Positions 51,687 through 60,057 of a DNA stretch of 64,000 nt are shown in pieces. This DNA is from UBA2988 sp965237965 (GTDB lineage Bacteria; Gemmatimonadota; Gemmatimonadetes; Longimicrobiales; Gaopeijiaceae), in assembly GCA_965237965.1 (NCBI GenBank), contig CBDEGT010000003.1:186001-250000 (forward strand), read 5' to 3'. The first letter of the stretch is position 1, and the number at the start of each line of letters is the position of its first letter. A model generated the notes under the pieces. It worked only from the letters and a program-made list of their open reading frames with translations, searched no databases and was not told the DNA's origin. A program made the translations under genes and the position numbers.

Positions 51687-51731
51687 TGGTGGGCCCGCCA
51701 GGACTCGAACCTGGGACCGTCGGATTATGAG
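51687..51731 (-). tRNA. 3' half of a CAT-anticodon tRNA (Met or Ile2), att-site scar
   Basis: On the reverse strand the anticodon loop CTCATAA, half-stem TCCGA, variable loop CGGTC, a perfect T arm (CCAGG TTCGAGT CCTGG), acceptor strand CGGGCCC, A and CCA are present. The D arm, 5' acceptor strand and 5' anticodon stem are not: the bases before CTCATAA do not pair. It is therefore not a functional tRNA but a copy of the 3' end, as left at the far side of an element that integrated into a tRNA gene. The intact gene is not in the window; for this orientation it would lie to the right. Confidence 0.8.
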
Positions 51732-51796
51732 AGCGAGAAGACGAGTTTGCTACTGTTCGCTCTTGATCCGGTAGGCCATTGCCCATATGGGCCTAC
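51730..51796. repeat. Nested inverted repeats beside the tRNA fragment
   Basis: AGAGCGA at 51730-51736 is matched by TCGCTCT at 51757-51763. GTAGGCC at 51771-51777 is matched by GGCCTAC at 51790-51796, and a 12-bp perfect palindrome GCCCATATGGGC lies at 51781-51792. The first pair touches the end of tRNA identity. Such arms are what a tyrosine-recombinase attachment site looks like, but no integrase gene is next to it. Confidence 0.55.
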
Positions 51797-52029
51797 TCCA
51801 CCTGACCTCCCGAGCCATCAGGAACCGCTGATCGTCGGAAGCGATATGGAACGCTAGTTGACACGGTGCCAGGTGAGGCTCTTCACCGACGAGGGCCGTA
51901 CCTCTGATGCAGTGAGCTTGCCGCCCGGTGGGGTCGATCCTGCTCCGGCCAACATAACGGGTTGTCGGCCAGCCAGCGTGTGGCGGAGCCGTTACCCAGC
52001 CGAGGCTCGGCTCCGCAGGGCCTCGTGGA
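51797..52029. other. No gene seen
   Basis: Between the attachment-site-like repeats and the end of the gamma-glutamyltransferase gene there is no coding frame that I would defend. It is the left margin of the accessory region. Confidence 0.4.
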
Positions 52030-53589
52030 TCAGCGCGCCGAGGTGGTGAGCGCCCCCGTTTCAGGATCGATAGCCGCAGCGCTCATGCGGGCTCCATCGC
52101 CCCTGCGGACCTCGTAACCCATATGAGTGAAAGCCGCGACCTCGGATTCGTCCCACGTCGAATCGAGTCGTAGGTCCAGGTTGCCCGTCGTGTGCATTCG
52201 AGGAGCCTCCATCGCGTCGGGCATGGTCTTTCCCTGGAGGACTCCTACCAGGACGTCGAACGTGCTATTGGGAATCCGACGGGCCCCAGCACCTCCCACC
52301 GCTAGCCACGCTACACCGTCTCGAGTCACGATGGTCGGGCACATGTTGTGGAGCGGGCGCTTCCCCGGCCCGGGAGAGTTCGGGTGGCTCGACCGCGGGT
52401 CGAACCGGGAGACGCCGTGTCCAAGGATCAGGCCGAGACCCTCGACGGTGACTCGGGCACCAAAGCCACCTCCGTGTGTTAGGGTCACGGCCGCAATGTT
52501 CCCATCCGAGTCGGCGGCGCTCAGGTGGATCGTGCCATCCTGCTCCCGCTCAGGGGTGGTGATCGCAAGCGGTTTGGCATCCTTGACGGCCTGAGCGACC
52601 CGTTCGGCCATGGCGCCTGCATAGGAAGACGAGAGCAATCGGTCGAGGGGGACGCCGGCATGCTCCGGATCGCCGAAGAGCGCGAGCCGGTCATCCCAGG
52701 CGATGCGAAGCGCCTCCACGCGGGCATGCGCCGAAGCCAGCTGGCCGCCGGTCGAATCGAGGGCCTCCAGGATCGAGAGCGCCTCCATCACGGTGGCCCC
52801 CCCCGCAGTGAGCGGGGCTGTATGCACGGTCTGTCCGAGCCAATCCAACGTGAGCGGTTCGACCTCGCGTGCCCGATACGCCGCCATATCCTCGGCGGTG
52901 ACCAAGCCCCCATGCTTCTGAAACTCACTCGCGATATGACGACCGATGTCGCCCCTGTAGAAGGCCTCGACCGAGTTCGCGTTCGCCAACGAACGCAGCA
53001 TCCGGGCAAGATCGGGATTCCGGAACACACTCCCGGCTGCGGGAGGCTCCCCGTTTGCGAAGAACAGCGCCCGCGATCCGGGGTCGGCCCAGAAGGCAGC
53101 CTGGGACCTCACGATGGACTCGGCGAGTCGAGTGGACAGCTCAAACCCCTCCTCCGCGAGGTCGATCGCAGGGGCCATCACATCGCTCAACTGCTTCGTA
53201 CCGTAGGTATCGAGCGCGAGCTGCATCCCCGCCAGCGTGCCGGGGACCCCAGCGGAGAGCCATCCGGTCTCATTCACCCGACCCGGTACGGTTCCGTCCG
53301 CAGCCACTTCGAAGGTGTCGTGACGGATCGCGCCAGGGGCGGTCGAATTAAAGTCGATCGACCGGACGGGACGGCCTTTCATCGCAATCGTCATATGGCC
53401 GCCGTAGCCGCCGATCCCGCACAGCGAGAGTTGGGTCACACCACAGGCGAGGGCAGCAGCCACCATCCCATCCATGGCGTTCCCACCCTCGGCGATGATC
53501 CGCTGACCGATCAGCGCGGCCTCAGGCTGGCCTACCACCACCCCCGCTCCGCGCGAGCTGGGAGCCTCGTGGCTCGCCCCAGTCGCCAC
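52030..53589 (-). CDS. Gamma-glutamyltransferase-family enzyme, signal out of frame
   Basis: The frame from GTG 53589 gives 519 residues of the Ntn-hydrolase GGT family: VVGQPEAALIGQRIIAEGGN, AMDGMVAAALACGVTQLSLC, SAGVPGTLAGMQLALDTYGT, and the autocleavage site DGTIHLSAADSDGNIAAVTL with Thr as likely nucleophile. KRPLHNMCPTIVTRDGVAWL and GGAGARRIPNSTFDVLVGVL follow. Upstream, in a frame shifted by one base, ATG 53674 opens a twin-arginine signal (MSRPIDRRGALKLMGGTAAV GALYP split here) that reaches 53590. The natural protein was probably the Tat-exported sum of both. As written, either the enzyme is made without its signal or the gene is broken. Confidence 0.8.
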   Translation of the reverse strand: MATGASHEAPSSRGAGVVVGQPEAALIGQRIIAEGGNAMDGMVAAALACGVTQLSLCGIGGYGGHMTIAMKGRPVRSIDFNSTAPGAIRHDTFEVAADGTVPGRVNETGWLSAGVPGTLAGMQLALDTYGTKQLSDVMAPAIDLAEEGFELSTRLAESIVRSQAAFWADPGSRALFFANGEPPAAGSVFRNPDLARMLRSLANANSVEAFYRGDIGRHIASEFQKHGGLVTAEDMAAYRAREVEPLTLDWLGQTVHTAPLTAGGATVMEALSILEALDSTGGQLASAHARVEALRIAWDDRLALFGDPEHAGVPLDRLLSSSYAGAMAERVAQAVKDAKPLAITTPEREQDGTIHLSAADSDGNIAAVTLTHGGGFGARVTVEGLGLILGHGVSRFDPRSSHPNSPGPGKRPLHNMCPTIVTRDGVAWLAVGGAGARRIPNSTFDVLVGVLQGKTMPDAMEAPRMHTTGNLDLRLDSTWDESEVAAFTHMGYEVRRGDGARMSAAAIDPETGALTTSAR

Positions 53590-53674
53590 GCACAGTCATC
53601 GGGTAGAGCGCGCCCACGGCGGCCGTCCCGCCCATGAGCTTCAACGCACCGCGCCGGTCGATAGGTCTCGACAT
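53590..53674 (-). pseudogene. Tat signal peptide of the GGT gene, shifted frame
   Basis: ATG 53674 reads MSRPIDRRGALKLMGGTAAV and then GALYPMTV, a twin-arginine signal (DRRGALK). The mature enzyme continues only in the next frame at 53589. One extra or missing base near 53585-53595 explains it. Confidence 0.65.
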
Positions 53675-53768
53675 GAGAGCGACTCCTGGCAGGGGATAAC
53701 CCGCCTGTTTGTTCGGAAAGCTCTATCGGCAACTCACCGGACAGGACTCGACCGAGCAGCCGATCACA

Positions 53769-55157
53769 CTACAGAATCCAGAGGCACATGATCGTGATAA
53801 CCACCGTGCCCATGAGGTTCAACCAGACTCCCTCTCGGGCCATATCCGACGTGGTAAAATAGCCCGGTCCATACACGATGGCATTCCCCGCCGCCGCCAC
53901 GGGCAACATGAACGCCCAGTTCAGAGCCATCGTCGCAGGCACCATCAGGAGCCAGGGGTCAATCCCGGCCACGACCCCGGCACCGGCCAGTACCGGCATG
54001 ATGATACTCGCGACCGCGGTGTTACTGGTGATTTCGGTGAAGAACGTAGAGAACAGACAAACGACGACCATGATGGCCCACAGCGGGAGGCTTGTCAAAG
54101 GAGCGAGGGCCCGCCCCATATCCTCACTGAGCCCGGATCCGTTGAACGCCTGGCCGATGGCCAGACCGCCGCCGATCATGACGAACACCCCCCACGGAAT
54201 CCGTTTCGCCGTATCCCAGTCGAGGAGCCGCCCCCCCTCCGGAGTCCCGCTCGGAAGGAGGAACAGTGCCACGACTGCGGCCAGCGCGACCGTGCTGTCC
54301 CCGACTGTGGCTGCGGCCCCGATCAGATCTCCCCAGCCGCCGAAGGGCGCGGATCGCGTACACCACGCAACGGCGGCGGCCGCGAATACCATCAGGACCC
54401 GCCTCTCGTCCGACCTCCACTCCCCCAACTTCGGCAGAGAGATCCCCGGCATCGCGGCCATTCCGCGGGTCAACCAGAGCCACACGATGGGAAGCATGAC
54501 CAGAACGATCGGCAAGCTCACCCTCATCCAACCGAAGAAGGTGATCGTCTCACCGGTAACCTGCTCGTACTGCCCCATCATGATCAGGTTCGGAGGTGTC
54601 CCGATCGGTGTCGCTGACCCCCCGATGGTAGCTCCATAGGCGACGGCTAGAAGAAGTGGCATCGCCAATCGTCTGCTCTGATCGCCGACGTATTCTAGGA
54701 CCGCCAACGCCACGGGCAGGAGCATGACAACAGTCGCCGTATTCGAGATCCACATGCTCAAAGCAGCTGAAGCGAGCAGGAACCCGAGTACCAGGCGAGC
54801 CCCCCCCGTCCCTCCGACGAGGTGGACCATCCCGAGAGCCACGCGACGGTGGGCGTGACTCTTCTCCATTGCCGTCGAGATGATCGCGCCGCCAAGCATC
54901 AGTAGAACGAGCGTGTGGCCGTAGGAGCGCGCAACTTCCGTGTGAGACAGGACCCCAGTCAGGGGGAAGGCCGCGAACGGAATCAGCGCCGTCGCTGGCA
55001 TGGGGATCGGTTCGAACACCCACCATACTGCACAGAGCATCGTGACAGCCGCCGTCCAGGAGGCCTTCGGATCCAGGCCCTGTGCATTGAGCAAGCCCAG
55101 GACCAGGGCTCCGAGTAGTGGGCCCCCGTACAACGAGATCCTCTGAGCACTTGGCAT
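53769..55157 (-). CDS. SLC13/DASS-family anion transporter
   Basis: The 462-residue product from ATG 55157 (TTG 55205 is an alternative) has about 11 helices. The DASS features include WWVFEPIPMPATALIPFAAF, LGFLLASAALSMWISNTATV (the first SNT motif), ATIGGSATPIGTPPNLIMMG, and FSTFFTEITSNTAVASIIMP (second SNT). The two SNT motifs bind Na+ and carboxylate. Likely substrates are succinate, citrate or sulfate with sodium. It lies between GGT and an M1 peptidase, all leftward; a peptide/glutamate scavenging group is possible but unproven. Confidence 0.92.
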   Translation of the reverse strand: MPSAQRISLYGGPLLGALVLGLLNAQGLDPKASWTAAVTMLCAVWWVFEPIPMPATALIPFAAFPLTGVLSHTEVARSYGHTLVLLMLGGAIISTAMEKSHAHRRVALGMVHLVGGTGGARLVLGFLLASAALSMWISNTATVVMLLPVALAVLEYVGDQSRRLAMPLLLAVAYGATIGGSATPIGTPPNLIMMGQYEQVTGETITFFGWMRVSLPIVLVMLPIVWLWLTRGMAAMPGISLPKLGEWRSDERRVLMVFAAAAVAWCTRSAPFGGWGDLIGAAATVGDSTVALAAVVALFLLPSGTPEGGRLLDWDTAKRIPWGVFVMIGGGLAIGQAFNGSGLSEDMGRALAPLTSLPLWAIMVVVCLFSTFFTEITSNTAVASIIMPVLAGAGVVAGIDPWLLMVPATMALNWAFMLPVAAAGNAIVYGPGYFTTSDMAREGVWLNLMGTVVITIMCLWIL

Positions 55158-55291
55158 CGGCTTGACCCGAATCAGGTGGATCGCAGGTAGCTCGGGCTCG
55201 CCCAAGCCATGTGGCCCTCCGTCTGGATTACTTTGACGAAATAGGGAGTGGCCTCCCCCTGAACCGATGTCACGGATCGAGCTCCCTGCCC

Positions 55292-57334
55292 TCAGTCACC
55301 GCACGTCCCCGCACCGGTCGGTCCGCCGAGGCTCGCGGGGAGCCCGCGGGGCCAGACGTTGTCGCTCGGGTCACGATCCGGGAACCGGCACCCCGGATCC
55401 AGCACGATCCGCTCGATCATCCGCGCTCCGAAGTCGAGCTCGGCCTCGAACGTGCGGCTTCCCCCGAACCAGACGTCGACCGGCCACGTCACGATCGCCG
55501 TCCGATCATCGACCATCTCCGCGTTCGGATACGCGTCGGGGAGAGGGCCGTCCTCAGAGAAGCGGACCTCGAGCACGATCGGTGACGGCATCTGTCCGTC
55601 CTGTCGCACCGTCACCTTCGTGCGAGACGATTCCTTGGCGACGTCCTGGATCGACCCGTCGACGGACTCGGTGGTCCATAGCCAGTAATACCAAAACCAG
55701 CCGAGGTCTCGGCCCAGGGCGGAGTCCATGAAGAAGGCAAAGTCCCACGGCGACGGGTGCTTGAAGCTCCACGCCTCCGTGTACTCGCTGATGGCGCGCT
55801 GCACCGCCTCGTCACCCACGATCCCGCCGAGCATCGAAAGCATCAACGGTGTCTTGCGGTACGTCTGGAAGCGGTACATCGGGCCTCCGTAGTTGGCCGC
55901 CCACATCGACGGCGGCTCCAACTCGTCTCCCGATATCGCACCGTAACTCTGCCCAAGGCCGTCGAGGTCGGGCTCTTCGCCACGACGGTGGGCGCGAGAA
56001 AGGATATTCATGTAGGAGTTGAAGCCCTCGTCCATCCATCCGTACCAGGTCTCGTTGGTGCCCACCATCATCGGCCACCACTGGTGCGCCGTCTCGTGGT
56101 CTGCTGCACCCTGGTTCGAGTTGATGACCATTGGGTACTCCATCCCCGCGCTCGGCCCGTCCTGGAGCGTGAGCTGCGGGAAGGGATAGGGTGCCCACAG
56201 GTCGGAATAGAACTCGAGCGCGTGACGGGTGATCGGGCCGGCGTCCTCGAACCGGTCCGCGCGACCCGGGAGAAAGACCATGTGGATCGGGACCGGCGGG
56301 CGGCCGGGAATCGTCGCCCGCGTGGCCTGCCACACGAATTTCTCGGCGGTTGCCCACGCGAAGTCGTTGACGATGTCCGCGACGAAGTGCCAGACGAGTC
56401 GCTCACCCCCGGCGGTCGCGCGGCCCGGCCCGGACTCGTCCTCCGATACGATCGTCGTCACCTCGTCCGAGTCGAGGACCCTGGAGAGGCGGTCGCGGAC
56501 GACCGGTGTGAGTACCTCCTCGGGATTCTGTAGAACTCCCGTACCACTGACGATCCAGCCGGCCGGGACGTCGAGCCGCACGTCGAAGCGACCGAAGTTG
56601 TTGTAAAACTCGGCCGGGCCCAGATAGACGCTCCTGTCCCATCCCCGCAGGTCGTCGTACTTCGCGACTCTCGGAAACCACTGCGTCGGCTGAAAGAGCG
56701 TATCGCCCCAGCGCTGCGTCATCCGGTGTCCGAAGCCGTTCGGACCACCGGGCAGCTTGGTGTGCCAATCGATCTCGACCGTGGCGATGGACCGAGCGGC
56801 GATCGGAGTCTCCAGCGAGACCACGGCCACCGTCTGATCCAGCGAACGAGCCACGAGGTCCCTCGCCTGGGCGGTGCCCGGTCCCCGAGCGGGACGTGGG
56901 TCGAGGTCGACGGCCTTACCATCCACCGTGATGCGCGTCACGATCATCCCGTCCGTCGTCTCGGCCGGCACCGAAGCGCCCCGCGGCACGGTCGCCCGGA
57001 AGATGTTGTGGTCGAGGCGGAGGAGGATCTCAGAGAGCTCGGACGGGCTGGTGTTGTGGAGACGGATCGTCTGCGAGCCCGAGATCGAGTGCGTCCCGGG
57101 ATCCAGTCGAGCGTCGATCGAGTAGTCGGTGCGCAGCTGCCAGTAGTCGGCTCCCGGCATACCCGTAGAGTCGCGCATCCCCGCCTCGTACGCCCTGCGG
57201 ATGGCGTTCGTCAGCGGAACGTCGCGGCGAACCGCTCTCTCCGGTGGCCGGTCGACGGCGGTCTGAGCACTAAGGGTCGGGGCGAGCGCCGCGGCGAGAA
57301 CGAGGCTCGCCAGCAAGGATCGAGGACCAGGCAT
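55292..57334 (-). CDS. M1-family metallopeptidase, exported
   Basis: From ATG 57334 the 680-residue protein has a signal peptide (LLASLVLAAALAPTLSAQ) and an N-terminal beta-domain. The substrate-binding motif is GMEYP (GAMEN variant) in DGPSAGMEYPMVIN. The zinc site is HETAHQWW with the third ligand Glu 19 residues on in WMDEGFNSY (HExxH-x18-E). It is a zinc aminopeptidase acting outside the cytoplasm. Its C-terminal part contains the strand-rich end DVWFGGSRTFEAELDFG. It is first in the leftward run with SLC13 and GGT. Confidence 0.92.
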   Translation of the reverse strand: MPGPRSLLASLVLAAALAPTLSAQTAVDRPPERAVRRDVPLTNAIRRAYEAGMRDSTGMPGADYWQLRTDYSIDARLDPGTHSISGSQTIRLHNTSPSELSEILLRLDHNIFRATVPRGASVPAETTDGMIVTRITVDGKAVDLDPRPARGPGTAQARDLVARSLDQTVAVVSLETPIAARSIATVEIDWHTKLPGGPNGFGHRMTQRWGDTLFQPTQWFPRVAKYDDLRGWDRSVYLGPAEFYNNFGRFDVRLDVPAGWIVSGTGVLQNPEEVLTPVVRDRLSRVLDSDEVTTIVSEDESGPGRATAGGERLVWHFVADIVNDFAWATAEKFVWQATRATIPGRPPVPIHMVFLPGRADRFEDAGPITRHALEFYSDLWAPYPFPQLTLQDGPSAGMEYPMVINSNQGAADHETAHQWWPMMVGTNETWYGWMDEGFNSYMNILSRAHRRGEEPDLDGLGQSYGAISGDELEPPSMWAANYGGPMYRFQTYRKTPLMLSMLGGIVGDEAVQRAISEYTEAWSFKHPSPWDFAFFMDSALGRDLGWFWYYWLWTTESVDGSIQDVAKESSRTKVTVRQDGQMPSPIVLEVRFSEDGPLPDAYPNAEMVDDRTAIVTWPVDVWFGGSRTFEAELDFGARMIERIVLDPGCRFPDRDPSDNVWPRGLPASLGGPTGAGTCGD

Positions 57335-57834
57335 CGGGAAACTCCTGTCAGAAAACGGTACCTGAATATGCGGTTTCGGGGATCTCCTACGCACCCGGCC
57401 CTTGTGAAGTCCGTACCATGGTCCTACGGAGTACTTACCGCGTCGTCTGTCTGGACGTGAGCTGCTTGCCGAGAATGGCGGCAGGCTGCGACCGTCCTGC
57501 TCGCAGAGGATCGGGCGAAGGGTGGCCGCCAGTTGCAGCCTCTGGAGCAGTACCGCTGCTTGGGGGGGTGCCCCGGCCCGTGCTGATGTCCACCCGGATG
57601 ATATGGCCGCGACCGCCAGGCTTACACGATAGCGTCACAAGTCTCCTTCAATGCTTCGCGATGCGGATCGCTCGGCAAGACGCCCATACCTCGCCATTAT
57701 AGGGGGGGAACGACCCCTCCGGCAGGTCGATCCACTTCAACGATAAGGTCGGCTCGAGCGAGAGTTCGTTCGCTCACGTTCAGGCGCCCACGCCACAACG
57801 CGACTGTGGTCTTGTCCCCGAACGAGCGAGAATC
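57335..57834. other. No gene seen upstream of two divergent genes
   Basis: The 500 bases between the start of the peptidase gene and the TauD-like gene show no recognisable coding frame. It must contain both promoters. Sequence from about 57700 on is less GC-rich and seems to belong with the TauD-like gene. Confidence 0.4.
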
Positions 57835-58482
57835 ATGATGCCACAAGCACCCGAATTCTCACAGTTGACGCCCTATTGTGGCGCCGAAGTGCGCGGAATC
57901 GATCTTTCACAGTCGCTCGATGAAGGAACGGTCAACGTGCTTCAGAATGCACTTGCCAAGTATTGCGTCTTGTTCTTCCGCGAACAACAGATGACGCCGG
58001 AGCAGCTTAAGGCACTGGGTTGTCATTTTGGCGACCTACACATTCATCCTGCTTGGCCAAGGGTTCTCGAGGGTCATCCCGAGGTCATGGAGATCTACAC
58101 CGACGAAAACACGAAGCGCATCGCCGGCGAGGATTGGCACTCGGACGTTTCCTGCGATGCCGAGCCACCCCTGGGAACAATTCTGCACATGCTGGAGGTG
58201 CCGCCTGTGGGAGGCGACACGCTGTTTGCAAATATGTATGCAGCCCACGAATCGCTTAGCGACCCCATGCAACGCTTCCTCGAAGGATTGACGGCCTTGC
58301 ATGACGGTGAACAGGCCTATCGCGGTCGCTACGAGGGCGTGCAGGAGGAGGGCAGAACGTACCCGCAAGCCGAGCATCCGGTGGTGCGCACGCACCCGGT
58401 GAGTTACCGCAAAGCGCTGTTCGTGAACCGCATTTTCACCACACGCATCGTTGAACTTGCCAAGGAGAGGTTGGGTCAATAG
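57835..58482 (+). pseudogene. TauD/TfdA-type dioxygenase, 3' end lost
   Basis: The frame encodes the first 215 residues of an Fe(II)/2-oxoglutarate dioxygenase: MPQAPEFSQLTPYCGAEVRG, YCVLFFREQQMTPEQLKALG, and the iron-binding HxD in DWHSDVSCDAEPPLGTILHM. PPVGGDTLFANMYAAHESLS and FVNRIFTTRIVELAKERLGQ follow. Normal members run to 280-300 residues and need a second His and an Arg near the C-terminus; both are gone because an IS256-family element begins at 58482. Nothing of the missing end is found past the element. Base composition is lower in GC than its neighbours, suggesting a foreign origin. Confidence 0.82.
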
Positions 58483-58495
58483 GTGTGTAAACGTA

Positions 58496-59740
58496 TCAGG
58501 CGGCATTCTTCCGCTGTTGGGTTGAGACGGGCTTTCCGTCTTCGAACTTCCTTCCTTCAAACACGTCCTTGAGGAGGTGAGGAGCGTCGAGCCTTCGGAA
58601 GCGCTTCTCGGCCACCAAGAGCAACTTCCAGATCAGCGCCGTAGCGCTCTCGACCCGCTTGAATCGCTTCGCCGCCGTCGTCCTGAGCCGTACCGCAGCG
58701 AACGGGCTCTCGACCACGTTCGTCGTGCGTAGATGCTTCCAGTGATCCTCGGGGAAGTCGTGGAACGCCACCATCCGCTCCCAGTCGTCCTCGAGTACGT
58801 CCACCGCCTTCGGATACCACGGCCTGTAGCGCCTGGCGAACACTTCGCGGGCCTTCACAGCCTCGGACCGGCTCGGTGCGTAGACCACGGCCCTGAGAAG
58901 ATCCTTCGCCTCGCTCTGCTCCCGCTGCGGCAGCCGGTCCAGCACGTTCCTCATCTTGTGGTTCCAGCACCGTTGCTCGCCCGCCTCAGGCCATACCTGC
59001 CGTACTGCGCCCCAGATCGCCGCGTTACCGTCCGCCATCAGAAGCCGGGGCGCCTCGATGCCGCGTGCCTTCAGATCCCGCAACACCTCCGACCAGGACT
59101 CGACCGACTCTCGGTAGCCCGATCTCAGGGCCAACACTTCCTTCGTCCCGTCTCGCATCGCGCCCAGAACCACCAGCAGTGCTGCCTTGTCCCGCTCGAG
59201 CCCCGCCTTCACGTAGATCCCGTCCGCCCAGACGTAGACGACCTCACGGTCGGCCAGCGAGCGCTTCGACCATTCCTCGAATTCCGCCGTCCATCCCGCC
59301 CGCAGCAGCCGAATCGAAGACTTCGACAACGGGGCCCCCTCGCCCAGCAGGCCCCGCATCGCCAGCTCGAAGTCTCCCTCCGCCAGCCCGTGCAGATACA
59401 GCTCCGGAAGCAGAGCACCCAGCTCCTTCGTCCGTCGTGCGAACAACGGCAACACCCGACTCTCGAACCGCTCCTCGACGCCCCGAACCCGAGGGCGTCG
59501 GAGCATGATCGTGCCCGAGCTCATCGCCAACCGCCTCGGCTTGCCATATCCGTTGCGGTAGCCCTCGGCCGAGTCCACCGTACTCCTGCGCTCTGACTTC
59601 TCCCGGCCTAACAACTCCGTGACTTCCTCCTCCATGATCTGTTGGATGAACTCCTGCGCCTTCTCCCTAACCATCCCCTCGAGCGTCTCCCACATCGGCC
59701 TGCTGGACGCACCCTGGGGTCCCGCGATATCCTCTCTCAT
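58496..59740 (-). CDS. IS256-family transposase, intact
   Basis: From ATG 59740 (MREDIAGPQGASSRPMWETL) the 414-residue product has the mutator-type DDE core. The first Asp is in VYVWADGIYVKAGLERDKAA, the second in LLMADGNAAIWGAVRQVW, and the Glu in TTNVVESPFAAVRLRTTAAK. CWNHKMRNVLDRLP also fits the family. An earlier ATG at 59770 exists but lies in the stem described for 59741-59814. It ends in QQRKNAA 14 bases from the left end. Confidence 0.93.
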   Translation of the reverse strand: MREDIAGPQGASSRPMWETLEGMVREKAQEFIQQIMEEEVTELLGREKSERRSTVDSAEGYRNGYGKPRRLAMSSGTIMLRRPRVRGVEERFESRVLPLFARRTKELGALLPELYLHGLAEGDFELAMRGLLGEGAPLSKSSIRLLRAGWTAEFEEWSKRSLADREVVYVWADGIYVKAGLERDKAALLVVLGAMRDGTKEVLALRSGYRESVESWSEVLRDLKARGIEAPRLLMADGNAAIWGAVRQVWPEAGEQRCWNHKMRNVLDRLPQREQSEAKDLLRAVVYAPSRSEAVKAREVFARRYRPWYPKAVDVLEDDWERMVAFHDFPEDHWKHLRTTNVVESPFAAVRLRTTAAKRFKRVESATALIWKLLLVAEKRFRRLDAPHLLKDVFEGRKFEDGKPVSTQQRKNAA

Positions 59741-59814
59741 GAGGCGACGTTCCTTTCCCCGGGCTGTCACCCGGGCTCGCTGGTTTAAATCTCAGCGGAA
59801 AGGTACGTCGCCTC
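59741..59814 (-). promoter_or_regulatory. Inverted repeat hiding the transposase RBS (element A)
   Basis: GAGGCGACGTTCCTTTCC (59741-59758) and GGAAAGGTACGTCGCCTC (59797-59814) pair at 17 of 18 positions. On the message the inner arm contains AAGGA and ends directly before the AUG. A transcript that begins outside the element would fold and block translation; one starting inside the loop would not. A second hairpin (CCCGGG arms) sits in the loop. Confidence 0.65.
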
Positions 59815-59828
59815 TCTTTTTACACACC

Positions 59829-60057
59829 TTTTGATCCTACCTCCAGTGTCCTGCGAAGGGCACCAACCGTCGACGAGATCGACGCCTCCGGGACTGCTTA
59901 GGAGACCGTGAAGCTGGGTGAGCCTGAGCGGCGCGGGCGAGATCGCTGCTGGCCAACCTGCCGCCGAGCAGGTAACACACGGCTACAGATGACTTCGCGC
60001 TACCAGGCGGGCCGTACTGACGGCGGGACGGAACCTCGGCGACGGAACGGCATCGCG
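59829..60057. other. Junction region, no gene seen
   Basis: The bases right of IS256 element A show no continuation of the TauD-like gene and no other gene. The serine hydrolase frame is open upstream of 60058 but without protein character. Confidence 0.4.

Larger units (their letters stand above)
58482..59828 (-). mobile_element. IS256-family element A
   Basis: Ends are GGTGTGTAAA at the left (58482 inward) and the same sequence inverted at the right (ending 59828). One intact transposase gene fills it. The 8-bp flanks (GGTCAATA and TTTTGATC) do not match, so there is no target duplication. Confidence 0.85.

Noticed and set aside
51510..51857. Open frame containing RQDSNLGPSDYE
   Set aside because: This familiar phrase is a translation of a tRNA 3' end, not a protein; it helped to find the tRNA fragment instead.
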